DNA from: Alphaproteobacteria bacterium
Lineage (GTDB): Bacteria > Pseudomonadota > Alphaproteobacteria > Sphingomonadales > Sphingomonadaceae
Assembly (NCBI GenBank): GCA_020249025.1
Contig: JADCGM010000218.1
Coordinates: 1-21,031 of the forward strand
Length of the DNA stretch: 21,031 nucleotides
Direction of reading: 5' to 3'
Made by a program: the position numbers and the translations under genes. Below, one piece after another: positions 8,273-15,103 of the stretch (its first letter is position 1; every line of letters starts with the position of its first letter). Under the pieces are notes generated by a model. It saw nothing but the letters and a program-made list of their open reading frames with translations, did no database searches and was not told the origin of the DNA.

Positions 8273-8407
8273 GCCTCACCCCACCCTTACCCGCCCCATC
8301 AAGGGGCGGGGGACTCAAGCGGCGGGTCGAGGCTGGCAGCCGGAGAACCAAGCCCAATCGTCGAAGCCCCCCGCCCCTTGATGGGGCGGGTAAGGGTGGG
8401 GTGAGGC
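8273..8407. repeat. REP/BIME-like inverted repeat, 40-bp arms
   Basis: The arms at 8273-8312 and 8367-8407 are perfect inverted repeats over 40 nt, separated by about 54 nt. Each arm holds its own small palindrome (CGCCCCATCAAGGGGCG) and a GGGTGGGG-type tail. It has the same design as the element at 1-107 but a different palindrome core. It lies in the intergenic region between ftsK and the UbiH-family gene. Confidence 0.8.
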
Positions 8408-8525
8408 TTGGGTCAGTCGCACCGCTTCCGGCCTATTTTTTGGACAGCCGAAGCTGCACGCCCAAAAAACAGGCACTCATCCACGCCCCCTCGCGCGCGC
8501 GAGGGAAGCAGGCTAGAAGCGCGGC

Positions 8526-9737
8526 ATGACCCAGCACAGCGACGTGATCATCATCGGCGGCGGACTGGTCGGCATGGCGCTGGCGGTGGCGCTCGATGCG
8601 CACGGGATGACGAGCGTCGTCGTCGACACCGCCGATCTCGACACCACCTTCGCCCCCGGCTTCGATGGTCGCGCCTCGGCGATCTCGTCGGCGTCGGTGA
8701 AGATGCTGCAGGCGATCGGCATCGGCGATGCGATCGACAGCGAGGGCTGTCCGATCCGCGAGATCCGTGTCACCGACGGCCTGTCGCCTCTCCACCTCCA
8801 CTTCGACGGGCGCGCGGAAGATACGCCGCTTGGCGTGATGTTCGAGAACCGGGTGCTGCGCGCTGCGCTCATCACCGCCGGGCGCAAGGCGGCGAACGTC
8901 ACCATCCATGCGCCGGCGCGCGCCACCCGCATCGACCGCACTGAAGCGGGCGTCGAGGTCACGCTCCACGACGGCACCGAGCTGCGCGCGCCGCTCGTCG
9001 TCGCAGCGGAAGGCCGCCGCTCGCCGCTGCGCGACGCCGCCGGCATCCGCATCGGCAAGTGGCAGTATGGCCACCGCGGCATCGTCACGATGATCGAGCA
9101 TGAGGCGAACCACGGTAACGTCGCCTTCGAGCTGTTCTACCCGACCGGCCCGTTCGCGATCCTGCCGATGAACCCGGGCACGCGCTCCGGCATCGTCTGG
9201 TCGGTGCCGGAAAGCGAGGCGGAGGGGTGGCTGGCGCTGCCCAAGCGCGCGCTCGCCGCCGAATTCGACAAGCGCATGGGCGGCTTCCTCGGGAAGTTCG
9301 ACTTCATCGCGCCGGTGCAGACCTGGCCGCTCGGCTTCCATCATGCCGAGCGCTACGTCGATCACCGGCTGGTGCTCGTCGGCGACTCCGCGCACGGCAT
9401 CCATCCGATTGCGGGGCAGGGCTTCAATCTCGGGCTGCGGGACGCGGCGGCGCTCGCCGAGGTACTCGTCGAATCGGCGCGGCTGGGGCTCGATCTCGGT
9501 TCGCCGGTGGTGCTGGAGCGCTATCAGCGCTGGCGGCGGCTCGATGCGGCGACGGTGGCGGGCGTCGGCGATCTTCTCGTCCGGCTGTTCGGTCTGCCCG
9601 GCAAGCCGGCGGCGGCGGTGCGGCGGCTCGGCCTTGCCGCGGTCGAACGGCTGTCGCCGCTCAAGGATTTCTTCATGGCGGAGGCGCGCGGCCAGACCGG
9701 CGACCTGCCCAAGCTGCTGCAGGGCGCGCTGGCCTAA
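8526..9737 (+). CDS. UbiH/UbiF/COQ6-family FAD-dependent hydroxylase
   Basis: This is a flavin monooxygenase of the ubiquinone-biosynthesis hydroxylase family and probably hydroxylates the aromatic ring of a ubiquinone precursor. The 403-aa product has the N-terminal dinucleotide-binding motif IIIGGGLVGMALA (8-20), a mid-domain VVAAEGRRSPLR (158-169) and the FAD-ribityl motif GDSAHGIHPIAGQGFNLGLR (286-305). All are as expected for the family, and the length is normal. Which ring position it acts on (UbiH, UbiF, UbiI or the alphaproteobacterial UbiL/UbiM types) cannot be settled from motifs, so no symbol is given. The start is the ATG giving MTQHSDVIIIGG; its ribosome-binding site is weak. It is monocistronic on the plus strand, with minus-strand genes following 13 bp after the stop. 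Confidence 0.88.
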   Translation: MTQHSDVIIIGGGLVGMALAVALDAHGMTSVVVDTADLDTTFAPGFDGRASAISSASVKMLQAIGIGDAIDSEGCPIREIRVTDGLSPLHLHFDGRAEDTPLGVMFENRVLRAALITAGRKAANVTIHAPARATRIDRTEAGVEVTLHDGTELRAPLVVAAEGRRSPLRDAAGIRIGKWQYGHRGIVTMIEHEANHGNVAFELFYPTGPFAILPMNPGTRSGIVWSVPESEAEGWLALPKRALAAEFDKRMGGFLGKFDFIAPVQTWPLGFHHAERYVDHRLVLVGDSAHGIHPIAGQGFNLGLRDAAALAEVLVESARLGLDLGSPVVLERYQRWRRLDAATVAGVGDLLVRLFGLPGKPAAAVRRLGLAAVERLSPLKDFFMAEARGQTGDLPKLLQGALA

Positions 9738-9750
9738 ACGGAGCCGCGCG

Positions 9751-9936
9751 TCAGTTCGCCTCGCGGCCCTTGAGGTTGACCGCCTTCTGCGCCTCGAACT
9801 TTTCGGCGCGGTCGATCATCGCTTCCCACGCCGAAGCGGCGCGTTCGCAGCGTTCGCGCACGCTCGGCAGCGCCGCGGCTTCGGCCTGGCGGCGCATGTC
9901 GATCGCCTGCGCACGGTAGAACTCGATCGCCTGCAT
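9751..9936 (-). CDS. Small hypothetical protein (61 aa), Glu/Ala-rich helix
   Basis: I do not recognise a named family. The 61-residue product (MQAIEFYRAQAIDMRRQAEA at its start) is predicted to be almost entirely helical, with charged and Ala-rich heptad-like runs and a lysine-containing tail. It has no signal peptide or membrane segment. The ATG at 9934-9936 is preceded by a very good ribosome-binding site (AAAGGAGA, 5-6 nt away). That makes translation likely and excludes the longer ORF start at 10026, which would overlap the csp stop. It follows the csp gene on the same strand, 86 bp downstream, with a hairpin between them. Similar small uncharacterised proteins occur in sphingomonads (recollection, not checked). 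Confidence 0.65.
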   Translation of the reverse strand: MQAIEFYRAQAIDMRRQAEAAALPSVRERCERAASAWEAMIDRAEKFEAQKAVNLKGREAN

Positions 9937-9980
9937 GGCCGTCTCCTTTCGGGTGACGCGGGGGCGCAGTGCGGCAGGCG

Positions 9981-10017
9981 GCGCCGGCGGGTCGACAGCA
10001 CTGTCCCCCGCCGGCGC
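9981..10017 (-). terminator. Hairpin downstream of csp
   Basis: A perfect 11-bp stem (GCGCCGGCGGG at 9981-9991, complement at 10007-10017) with a 15-nt loop begins 6 nt after the csp stop codon on the minus strand. No T-run follows, so it may act as an RNA-stabilising or Rho-assisted end rather than a classical terminator. Confidence 0.45.
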
Positions 10018-10022
10018 GGCCG

Positions 10023-10229
10023 TCATGCGAGCTGGAGGTTCGTCGCGGCCGGGCGGCCCTGACGGTCCGTCTCGGTGTCGAACGTAACCTTCTGGCCGTC
10101 GGCGAGGCCGCGGATGCCCGAGCGCTCGAGCGCGCTGATGTGGACGAACACGTCCTTCGCGCCGCCGTCGGGCTGGATGAAGCCGAAGCCCTTCGTGGCG
10201 TTGAAGAACTTCACGGTTCCGGTCGTCAT
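10023..10229 (-). CDS. Cold shock protein (CspA family)
   Basis: This is a single cold-shock domain that binds single-stranded RNA or DNA, acting as an RNA chaperone or transcription antiterminator. Its 68 residues are the usual length. RNP1 is KGFGFI (13-18) and RNP2 is VFVHIS (27-32). FNATKGFGFIQPDGG and the aromatic surface are intact. The ATG is preceded by AAGGGA about 8 nt upstream. Upstream lies a gene-free stretch (10230-10393) with G/C-rich repeats, which could hold the promoter and a long structured 5' leader as in other csp genes. Which Csp paralogue this is cannot be decided. Confidence 0.95.
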   Translation of the reverse strand: MTTGTVKFFNATKGFGFIQPDGGAKDVFVHISALERSGIRGLADGQKVTFDTETDRQGRPAATNLQLA

Positions 10230-10350
10230 ATGGGGGTCCCTTTCGTCAGGACGGGTCGTGCCCGGGGCCGAACGCCGGCCGCCAGGGCCAAAGCGGCTCG
10301 AAAGGGAGGGAGGGGGATCGTGACGATGCCCGGCACTCCGTCGCAGGCAA

Positions 10351-10399
10351 CGTTAGCGCGCCCCATGTGGGCGCTTGTCGGCGGGATTGCAAGCTAACG
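10351..10399. other. Nested stem-loop at the end of the Trm112-like gene
   Basis: The outer stem CGTTAGC (10351-10357) pairs with GCTAACG (10393-10399). Inside is a second stem, GCGCCC (10358-10363) with GGGCGC (10369-10374). The outer right arm overlaps the TAG stop of the Trm112-like gene. It probably forms the 3' end of the cnoX operon transcript or structure at the csp promoter. No T-run is visible on the minus side. Confidence 0.4.
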
Positions 10400-10570
10400 C
10401 CCGATTTCGCGCGCCTCGGAGGCGAGCAGCACCGGCACGCCGTCGCGGATCGGATAGGCCAATCCGGCGCTGTCGCTGACCAGCTCGCCGGCTTCGACAT
10501 CATGGCGCAGCCGCGATTTCGTCAGCGGGCAGACAAGGATGGCGAGGAGGCGGGGATCGATCTCGGCCAT
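10394..10570 (-). CDS. Trm112 family protein (YcaR-like)
   Basis: This 58-aa protein begins MAEIDPRLLAILVCPLTKSR and ends with LAYPIRDGVPVLLASEAREI. Both are hallmarks of the bacterial Trm112/YcaR (UPF0434) family, which resembles the small zinc-binding activator subunit of methyltransferases in eukaryotes and archaea. Only one cysteine (CPLT) is present, as in many bacterial members, so zinc binding is doubtful. It starts 10 nt after the stop of the LON-domain gene and is probably the last gene of that operon. Its function in bacteria is poorly defined. Confidence 0.88.
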   Translation of the reverse strand: MAEIDPRLLAILVCPLTKSRLRHDVEAGELVSDSAGLAYPIRDGVPVLLASEAREIGR

Positions 10571-10580
10571 GGGCGCGCCC

Positions 10581-11237
10581 CTATTGCAGAGTCGGCTTGG
10601 TGTCTTCGTCGTCGCCGCTGTTGCCGGCGAACGCCATCAGCGCCGACAGCGTGTGCGCGCGCTCCAGCATGGTGCCGGTCTCGACCAGCGCCTGCTTCTC
10701 GACGGCATCGAACGGACAGACCGCGGCAAGCGTGTTGACGAGCGATTCATCGTCGGCGTTGGCGACCGCATCCCAGTCCGCCGACATGCCGAGTGCATCG
10801 AGATAGGCGCGCAGCGAACCTTCGAGATCGGCGCGCACGGCCGCCGGCAGCGGATCGGGCGTCGCCCAGTCCCCCGCCCAAGCGGCATAATCCGCGACCA
10901 CCTGCCGGTAGGGCGTGATCACCGCCAGCTCGCGGTCGATGCGGAAGCGCGACAGCCCGGTCAGCGCAATGAGCAGCCGCCCGTCGCCGGTCTCCGAATA
11001 TTGCGTGATCCGCCCGACGCAGCCGATGTCGTAGAGCGGCGGCGGCTCGGGGGCCTTGGCGCGCGGCTGGATCATCCCGATCAGCCGGTCGCCCTTCATG
11101 GCGTCGCGCACCATCGCCAGATAGCGCGGCTCGAAGATGTTGAGCGGCAGCGTCCCGCGCGGCAGCAGGACGGCCCCCGACAGCGGAAAGATCGGGATGA
11201 CCTCCGGCAGCGAGTCGGAGCCGAAGCCGTCCGTCAT
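10581..11237 (-). CDS. LON substrate-binding domain protein
   Basis: This 218-aa protein consists of the N-terminal (substrate-recognition) domain of Lon protease without the AAA+ or peptidase parts. Visible family features are IPIFPLSGAVLLPRGTLPLN (14-33), IFEPRYLAMV, the IGMIQP strand, CVGRITQYSE and LLIALTGLSRFRI. A helical C-terminal half follows. Stand-alone LON-domain proteins are widespread in alphaproteobacteria; a role in protein quality control is assumed but not shown. It lies 16 nt downstream of the cnoX-like gene and 10 nt upstream of the Trm112-like gene, so the three are likely co-transcribed. Confidence 0.9.
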   Translation of the reverse strand: MTDGFGSDSLPEVIPIFPLSGAVLLPRGTLPLNIFEPRYLAMVRDAMKGDRLIGMIQPRAKAPEPPPLYDIGCVGRITQYSETGDGRLLIALTGLSRFRIDRELAVITPYRQVVADYAAWAGDWATPDPLPAAVRADLEGSLRAYLDALGMSADWDAVANADDESLVNTLAAVCPFDAVEKQALVETGTMLERAHTLSALMAFAGNSGDDEDTKPTLQ

Positions 11238-11253
11238 GCCCGCCGCCCGGCCA

Positions 11254-12162
11254 TCAGCTGAACAGGATCGCCGACAGCCGCCGGCGCGTGTTCATCACCC
11301 AGGGGTCCTCGAGCCCGACCGCCTCGAACAGCGTCAGCAGCTTGTCGCGGGCCGCACCCTCGCGCCAGGTGCGGTCGATGCGGATCATCTCCAGCAGCTG
11401 GTCGGCGGCGCCGTCGCGGTCGCCGCGCGCCATCAGCCCGCCAGCGAGCTCGAACCGCGCCTCGAGATCGCCGCCGTCGGCCGCGACCTTGGCCTGCAGC
11501 GCACCGAGATCGTCGACCGGGGTCGCCGCCTTCGCCAGCGCCAGCGCCGCGCGCGCCTGCGCGATGCCAGGGTCCTTCTCCTCGGCCGGCACCGCGGCGA
11601 GCACAGCCTCCGCCTCCTCGACTCGGCCGAGCCCGAGCAGCGCGCGGGCATGGCCGGCCTTGAGGTCGGCACGCTCCGGCAGTTCGGCGGAGAGGGCTGC
11701 GAACATCTGCTCGGCCTCGGCGAGCGCGCCCTCGGCGAGCGCAGCGTTCGCCGCCTCGATCAGCGGCTCGATGTCGGCTGCCCCGTCCTCGCCGCCGCCG
11801 GCGATCTGGAGCTGCTCCAGAATCTGGTCGAGATACTGCTTCAGCTGCGATTCGGTGCGCGCGTTCGTCAGATCGGCGACCGGGCGGCCCTGCCAGACCG
11901 CATAGACGGTCGGGATCGACTGGATGCGGAATTGCGCGGCGATCGTCTGGTTCTTGTCGACGTCGATCTTGACGAGCTTCACGCCCTTGCCGGCGTAGTC
12001 GGCGGCGACCTTCTCGAGCACGGGGCCGAGCGCCTTGCACGGCCCGCACCACTCCGCCCAGAAGTCGAGGACGATGAGATTCGTCATCGATGCCTCGATC
12101 ACGTCGCGGCGGAAAGCCTCGATGCTGGCGCGCTCGCCGGCGGCGGTGGAAAGCGTGGCCAC
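11254..12162 (-). CDS. cnoX: CnoX-type thioredoxin/TPR chaperedoxin
   Basis: This is a fusion of an N-terminal thioredoxin domain with C-terminal tetratricopeptide-like repeats, the layout of CnoX/YbbN. CnoX protects client proteins from oxidation and passes them to GroEL. In the 302-aa product the redox motif WCGPC is intact at 38-42 (E. coli CnoX lacks it; Caulobacter CnoX keeps it, so real oxidoreductase activity is likely). IPTVYAV with the cis-proline follows near 92-98. TPR-like helices (ANAALAEGALAEAEQMFAAL and similar) fill roughly 140-290. I chose the GTG at 12160-12162, which has GGGA upstream and gives the expected N-terminus. The in-frame ATG 20 codons earlier has no ribosome-binding site. 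It is first gene of the operon with the LON-domain and Trm112-like genes. Confidence 0.87.
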   Translation of the reverse strand: MATLSTAAGERASIEAFRRDVIEASMTNLIVLDFWAEWCGPCKALGPVLEKVAADYAGKGVKLVKIDVDKNQTIAAQFRIQSIPTVYAVWQGRPVADLTNARTESQLKQYLDQILEQLQIAGGGEDGAADIEPLIEAANAALAEGALAEAEQMFAALSAELPERADLKAGHARALLGLGRVEEAEAVLAAVPAEEKDPGIAQARAALALAKAATPVDDLGALQAKVAADGGDLEARFELAGGLMARGDRDGAADQLLEMIRIDRTWREGAARDKLLTLFEAVGLEDPWVMNTRRRLSAILFS

Positions 12163-12315
12163 TGTCGTTCCCGTCCTGTCGTCCCGATGTCGTGCCGCGC
12201 ATATGGGGCGCAGCGGCGGCAAATGCCAACGGGCGATTTAGCCCTTGCGCCCGCTCTCATCGCTATGATAGCAGCCGCCCACCCTGATCGGACCCCAGCT
12301 GTCCGGTCTGCCCGG

Positions 12316-12390
12316 GCGGGCGTAGCTCAGGGGTAGAGCGCAACCTTGCCAAGGTTGGGGTCGAGGGTTCGAATCCCTTCGCCCGCTCCA
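12316..12390 (+). tRNA. tRNA-Gly (anticodon GCC)
   Basis: This is a complete cloverleaf. The acceptor stem GCGGGCG pairs with CGCCCGC, the D-arm region is TAGCTCAGGGGTAGAGC, and the anticodon stem-loop CAACCTTGCCAAGGTTG carries GCC. The T-arm is GAGGGTTCGAATCCCTTC. The 3' CCA is encoded (12388-12390). Base composition changes right after its 3' end, which makes it a candidate integration site. Confidence 0.97.
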
Positions 12391-12538
12391 GTTTTTCTAC
12401 GAAAAATCAAGACTTTGCGCTGTGCGCTTTGGTGCTGGCAATGCTTACACGCGCCATGTGCGTAAGCTCAGTAAGCAAAGTGTAAGCAAGGCGAGCTGTT
12501 CTCTCTCTGCGGTGAATTGCCTTTTTGCGCCTATTTCC
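12391..12538. other. AT-richer spacer with repeated GTAAGC boxes
   Basis: There is no gene. The stretch is clearly less GC-rich than everything to its left. It holds GCTTAC at 12443-12448 facing GTAAGC at 12462-12467, and two direct copies of GTAAGCAA at 12471 and 12482. Such boxes next to a tRNA 3' end resemble integrase arm sites, but no integrase gene or tRNA 3'-end duplicate was seen in the window. Confidence 0.35.
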
Positions 12539-12892
12539 TCAGTCTTCCGCCATGAACTGTGCTGGCGGCACCCAGGTCCCCGGCACGTGCCGGTTCGCCC
12601 AGCGGCAGATTTCCCGCAGCAGGGGATGCAGCCCACGTCCCATTTCGGTCAGTGCATAGGCATAGCGCACCGGGCGTTGCTGATACGGTGACTTGGCGAT
12701 CAGGCCCGCTCTCTCCATCCGTTCGAGGCGGTCCGCCAGGATGTTGGTCGTGATCTTTTCCGGTGATGACAGGAACTCGGAATAGCGGGTCTTTCCGGTC
12801 AGCAGGTCACGCAGGATAATCAGCGTCCAGCGATCACCGACGAGATCAAGGGTCGTCGCAATCGGGCAGGGAGAACGGAATTTCTGGGACAT
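12539..12892 (-). CDS. HxlR-family transcriptional regulator
   Basis: This is a winged-helix regulator of the HxlR/YodB type (117 aa), which binds DNA as a dimer and often senses electrophiles, quinones or aldehydes through an N-terminal cysteine. Visible features are Cys9 in SPCPIA, LVGDRWTLIILRDLLTG (18-33), RYSEFLSSPEKITTNILADR with the recognition helix, and the wing RPVRYAYALTEMG (73-85). The ATG at 12890-12892 gives the standard N-terminus; a longer ORF to 13108 crosses the divergent promoter. It is divergent from the gfa-like gene, with a 7-3-7 palindrome at 12914-12930 between the two starts, so autoregulation and control of that operon are likely. Confidence 0.93.
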   Translation of the reverse strand: MSQKFRSPCPIATTLDLVGDRWTLIILRDLLTGKTRYSEFLSSPEKITTNILADRLERMERAGLIAKSPYQQRPVRYAYALTEMGRGLHPLLREICRWANRHVPGTWVPPAQFMAED

Positions 12893-12913
12893 CTGGCCAC
12901 CGGATGAAGAGTG

Positions 12914-12930
12914 ACTTGCAATATGCAAGT
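12914..12930. promoter_or_regulatory. Palindromic operator between hxlR and gfa-like gene
   Basis: ACTTGCA-ATA-TGCAAGT is a perfect inverted repeat with a 3-nt spacer. It lies 21 bp from the hxlR start and 46 bp from the gfa-like start. Position and symmetry fit an HxlR dimer site controlling both directions. The assignment to HxlR is inference from location. Confidence 0.7.
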
Positions 12931-12976
12931 GACTGTGAAACTCTGCAAGCCCCATGCATCGCTGGAGACTCGTGTC

Positions 12977-13417
12977 ATGACACAAGCGCTGGAAGGTGGC
13001 TGCCTGTGCAGCTCTGTCCGTTACTCCGCCAATTCCCACCCCATGATGGTCGGGCACTGCTATTGCGTCGATTGCCGCAAGAGCAGCGGCACAAGCCACT
13101 GCACCCATGCAGTCGTTCCAGACGCAAGCTTCTCGATGAGTGGCGAGATCAAGTACTACGAGCGTCCGGCCGACAGCGGCAAGCTTGTCACTAGGGGGTT
13201 TTGTCCGGCTTGCGGCTCGGCAATCCTCTCACGAAATTCGGGAATGCCGGGAATGACGTTCATTCGTGTCTCGAGCCTTGACGATCCGGAGGCCGTTGAA
13301 CCGCAGATGACTGTCTACGCAGCTCGCGCCCCGTCTTGGGCCGTTCTGGACCGCGCGAGGCCGGTTTTCGACATCATGCCCGAGGGCGGCCCGGAAGCCG
13401 CAATACCGGCGGGTTGA
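12977..13417 (+). CDS. GFA-family (glutathione-dependent formaldehyde-activating-like) protein
   Basis: This is a 146-aa zinc protein of the GFA/CENP-V fold. The prototype, Gfa, was proposed to speed the addition of glutathione to formaldehyde, and most members have unknown substrates. All expected cysteine ligands are seen: C9 and C11 (GGCLCSSVRY), C28, C30 and C33 (HCYCVDCRKSSG), and C76 and C79 (FCPACGSAI). I chose the ATG at 12977, with GGAG about 10 nt upstream. The longer ORF from 12911 would start inside the operator. A 12-bp palindrome, GTGTCATGACAC (12972-12983), overlaps the start codon. It is first of three tightly packed genes divergent from hxlR, suggesting an aldehyde-type or electrophile response. 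Confidence 0.9.
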   Translation: MTQALEGGCLCSSVRYSANSHPMMVGHCYCVDCRKSSGTSHCTHAVVPDASFSMSGEIKYYERPADSGKLVTRGFCPACGSAILSRNSGMPGMTFIRVSSLDDPEAVEPQMTVYAARAPSWAVLDRARPVFDIMPEGGPEAAIPAG

Positions 13418-13420
13418 GTC

Positions 13421-13759
13421 ATGGCATATGACGAGGAATTGGCGCACCGCATGCGGGTGGCGATGCCCAGTGGCCCGGCCATTACCGAGAAACGGATGAT
13501 GGGCGGCGTGTGCTTCTTCCTCGACGGGAACATGGTCGGCGGCGCGGATCGCTCAAAGAGCGGTGAGCGCAGGCTGATGTTCCGCGTCGGCAAAGGCAAC
13601 GAACTTGCCGCAGGATTGCCAGGCGGGTTGCCGATGTTCCTGGGTGAGCGGCCCATGCCAGGCTTTTACTTTGTCGATGCGGAACAATGCGACGATGCCT
13701 TGCTTGGACAATGGCTGACCGTTGCCCTGGACCACGCCGCCAGCCTTCCGCCCAAATGA
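13421..13759 (+). CDS. TfoX/Sxy N-terminal domain protein
   Basis: This is a 112-aa protein consisting only of the TfoX N-terminal domain: MAYDEELAHRMRVAM, then ITEKRMMGGVCFFLDGNMVGG, then a C-terminal helical part. In gammaproteobacteria TfoX/Sxy activates competence genes together with CRP. Stand-alone N-domains like this are common in other bacteria and have no established role, so competence should not be inferred. It starts 3 nt after the gfa-like stop and overlaps the next gene by ATGA, so translational coupling is likely. Confidence 0.9.
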   Translation: MAYDEELAHRMRVAMPSGPAITEKRMMGGVCFFLDGNMVGGADRSKSGERRLMFRVGKGNELAAGLPGGLPMFLGERPMPGFYFVDAEQCDDALLGQWLTVALDHAASLPPK

Positions 13760-14415
13760 GCAGGCTCTCGGCTGAGACGGTCCGGTTCCTCGCTGAACTG
13801 CGCGACAACAACAACCGCGACTGGTTCGCCCGGCACAGGGATCGATACGAGCAGGTGCTCAAGCATCCAAGCGAGACTTTCGCCGCGACCATGGCGGAGG
13901 AGCTTTCGGCCTGGAGAGGCGTCACGCATGATTACCGGATCTTTCGCATCCACCGCGACGTCCGCTTTTCGAAAGACAAGACCCCGTTCAACACGCATCT
14001 TCACATAAGCTTTTCAGCTGGTGGTGGCTGCAAGGATGGCGCACCGGCATGGATGTTTGGCCTCGATCCGAATGGCGTGACACTTGCCGCGGGCATCTTC
14101 GCATTTTCCAATGTTCAGCTTAATCGGTGGCGTACATTGTGCGCCGGTCCCGCAGGAGCACGGCTGGCCTCGACACTGGCCGCGCTAGCCCAAGATGGCA
14201 TCCGCCTGTCCGACCCCGAACTCAAGCGCGTTCCTGCGCCTTACCCGGCGGACCACCCGCGCGGCGCCGATCTTCGCCGCAAGGGGCTGACAGCCTGGAT
14301 CGATAGCCCCGATCCGTCACTGGCTTTCGGAATTGAAGGTCCGGCAAATTGCGTCAGAAGGCTCGCGAAGTTGCATGATCTTTTCGGAATTCTGGTGGAC
14401 CTTAGCAATGGATGA
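13756..14415 (+). CDS. DUF2461 (TIGR02453) family protein
   Basis: This is an uncharacterised 219-aa protein. The family is recognised by FLAELRDNNNRDWFARHRDR near the N-terminus and by YRIFRIHRDVRFSKDKTPFN near 65-84. The basic, aromatic-rich core suggests binding of a nucleotide or other charged ligand, but no function is known. The ATG overlaps the TGA of the TfoX-like gene, and the ORF extension upstream of it is in another gene's coding region. It is last gene of the hxlR-facing operon and converges with the GST gene 43 bp away. Confidence 0.85.
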   Translation: MSRLSAETVRFLAELRDNNNRDWFARHRDRYEQVLKHPSETFAATMAEELSAWRGVTHDYRIFRIHRDVRFSKDKTPFNTHLHISFSAGGGCKDGAPAWMFGLDPNGVTLAAGIFAFSNVQLNRWRTLCAGPAGARLASTLAALAQDGIRLSDPELKRVPAPYPADHPRGADLRRKGLTAWIDSPDPSLAFGIEGPANCVRRLAKLHDLFGILVDLSNG

Positions 14416-14458
14416 TCGGTGACAACCAGTCGGCGCGGGCGCCGTATGCATCGACGCA

Positions 14459-15103
14459 CTACACGGTTACAAGGTGAGCCAATGGCGCTCCGGGCGCATA
14501 ATGGCCGACCGGATGAACCGCGAACGGAACAAAGCCGGGAAGCTTCTCGATCCGTTCAAGCCACGACTTGATGCGCGGATAGGCATCAAGGCCAACATTG
14601 CCTTCCGGCGCTCGTGCCACATAGCTGTAGAGCGCAATATCGGCGATCGTCGCGCGATCGGCGACGAGCCATCCGGTCTGCTCGAGTTCAGTCTCGATAA
14701 CTGCCAGTAGGGCATGCGCGCGATCGATTGCGGCTTGGGCATCGATTTTCGCACCGAACAGGGTCACGAGTCTCGCGCTTGCGGGACCCTGGACGAGTTG
14801 ACCGGCGGCGACCGACAGCCAGCGCTGCACACGCGCAGCACCCAGCGCATCGTCCGGATACCAGTCCGTTCGTCCGAACTTCCGGGCAAGATAGACGAGA
14901 ATCGCATTGGAATCCCCGATTGCCATTCCATCGTCCTCCAGCACCGGAACCTGTCCGAATGCATTCAAGCGGAGGAAATCGGCGCCCTTGTGCTGACGCG
15001 CGGCAAGGTCGACTTCGATCAATTCAAAGCGCACGCCAAGCAGGGACAAGAACAGGCGTGCGTGGTGGGAATGCCCTGATCTGGGGCTGTAGTAGAGCTT
15101 CAC
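14459..15103 (-). CDS. Glutathione S-transferase family protein
   Basis: This 214-aa cytosolic GST has an N-terminal thioredoxin fold (MKLYYSPRSGHSHHARLFLS, FGQVPVLEDDG with the cis-Pro, GDSNAILVYLARKFG binding the glutathione gamma-glutamyl group near 63-77). It also has an all-helical C-domain (TGWLVADRATIADIALYSYV near 143-162). It is expected to conjugate glutathione to electrophiles or act as a peroxidase or dehalogenase; the substrate is unknown. The GTG start overlaps the TGA of the upstream tetR gene (GTGA), so regulator and enzyme are co-translated. Two paired operator sites lie upstream of tetR. Confidence 0.92.
   Translation of the reverse strand: MKLYYSPRSGHSHHARLFLSLLGVRFELIEVDLAARQHKGADFLRLNAFGQVPVLEDDGMAIGDSNAILVYLARKFGRTDWYPDDALGAARVQRWLSVAAGQLVQGPASARLVTLFGAKIDAQAAIDRAHALLAVIETELEQTGWLVADRATIADIALYSYVARAPEGNVGLDAYPRIKSWLERIEKLPGFVPFAVHPVGHYAPGAPLAHLVTV

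Noticed and set aside
12163..12315. Promoter TTGCGC / TATGAT for the tRNA-Gly gene
   Set aside because: The spacing of 13 nt is too short for a normal sigma-70 promoter, and I found no better pair.
12443..12490. CRISPR-like repeats
   Set aside because: The repeated units are only 6-9 nt and irregularly spaced; no array of repeats and spacers is present in the window.
13421..13759. Natural competence regulator TfoX/Sxy
   Set aside because: Only the N-terminal domain is present and there is no competence gene nearby; such single domains have no established link to competence outside gammaproteobacteria.
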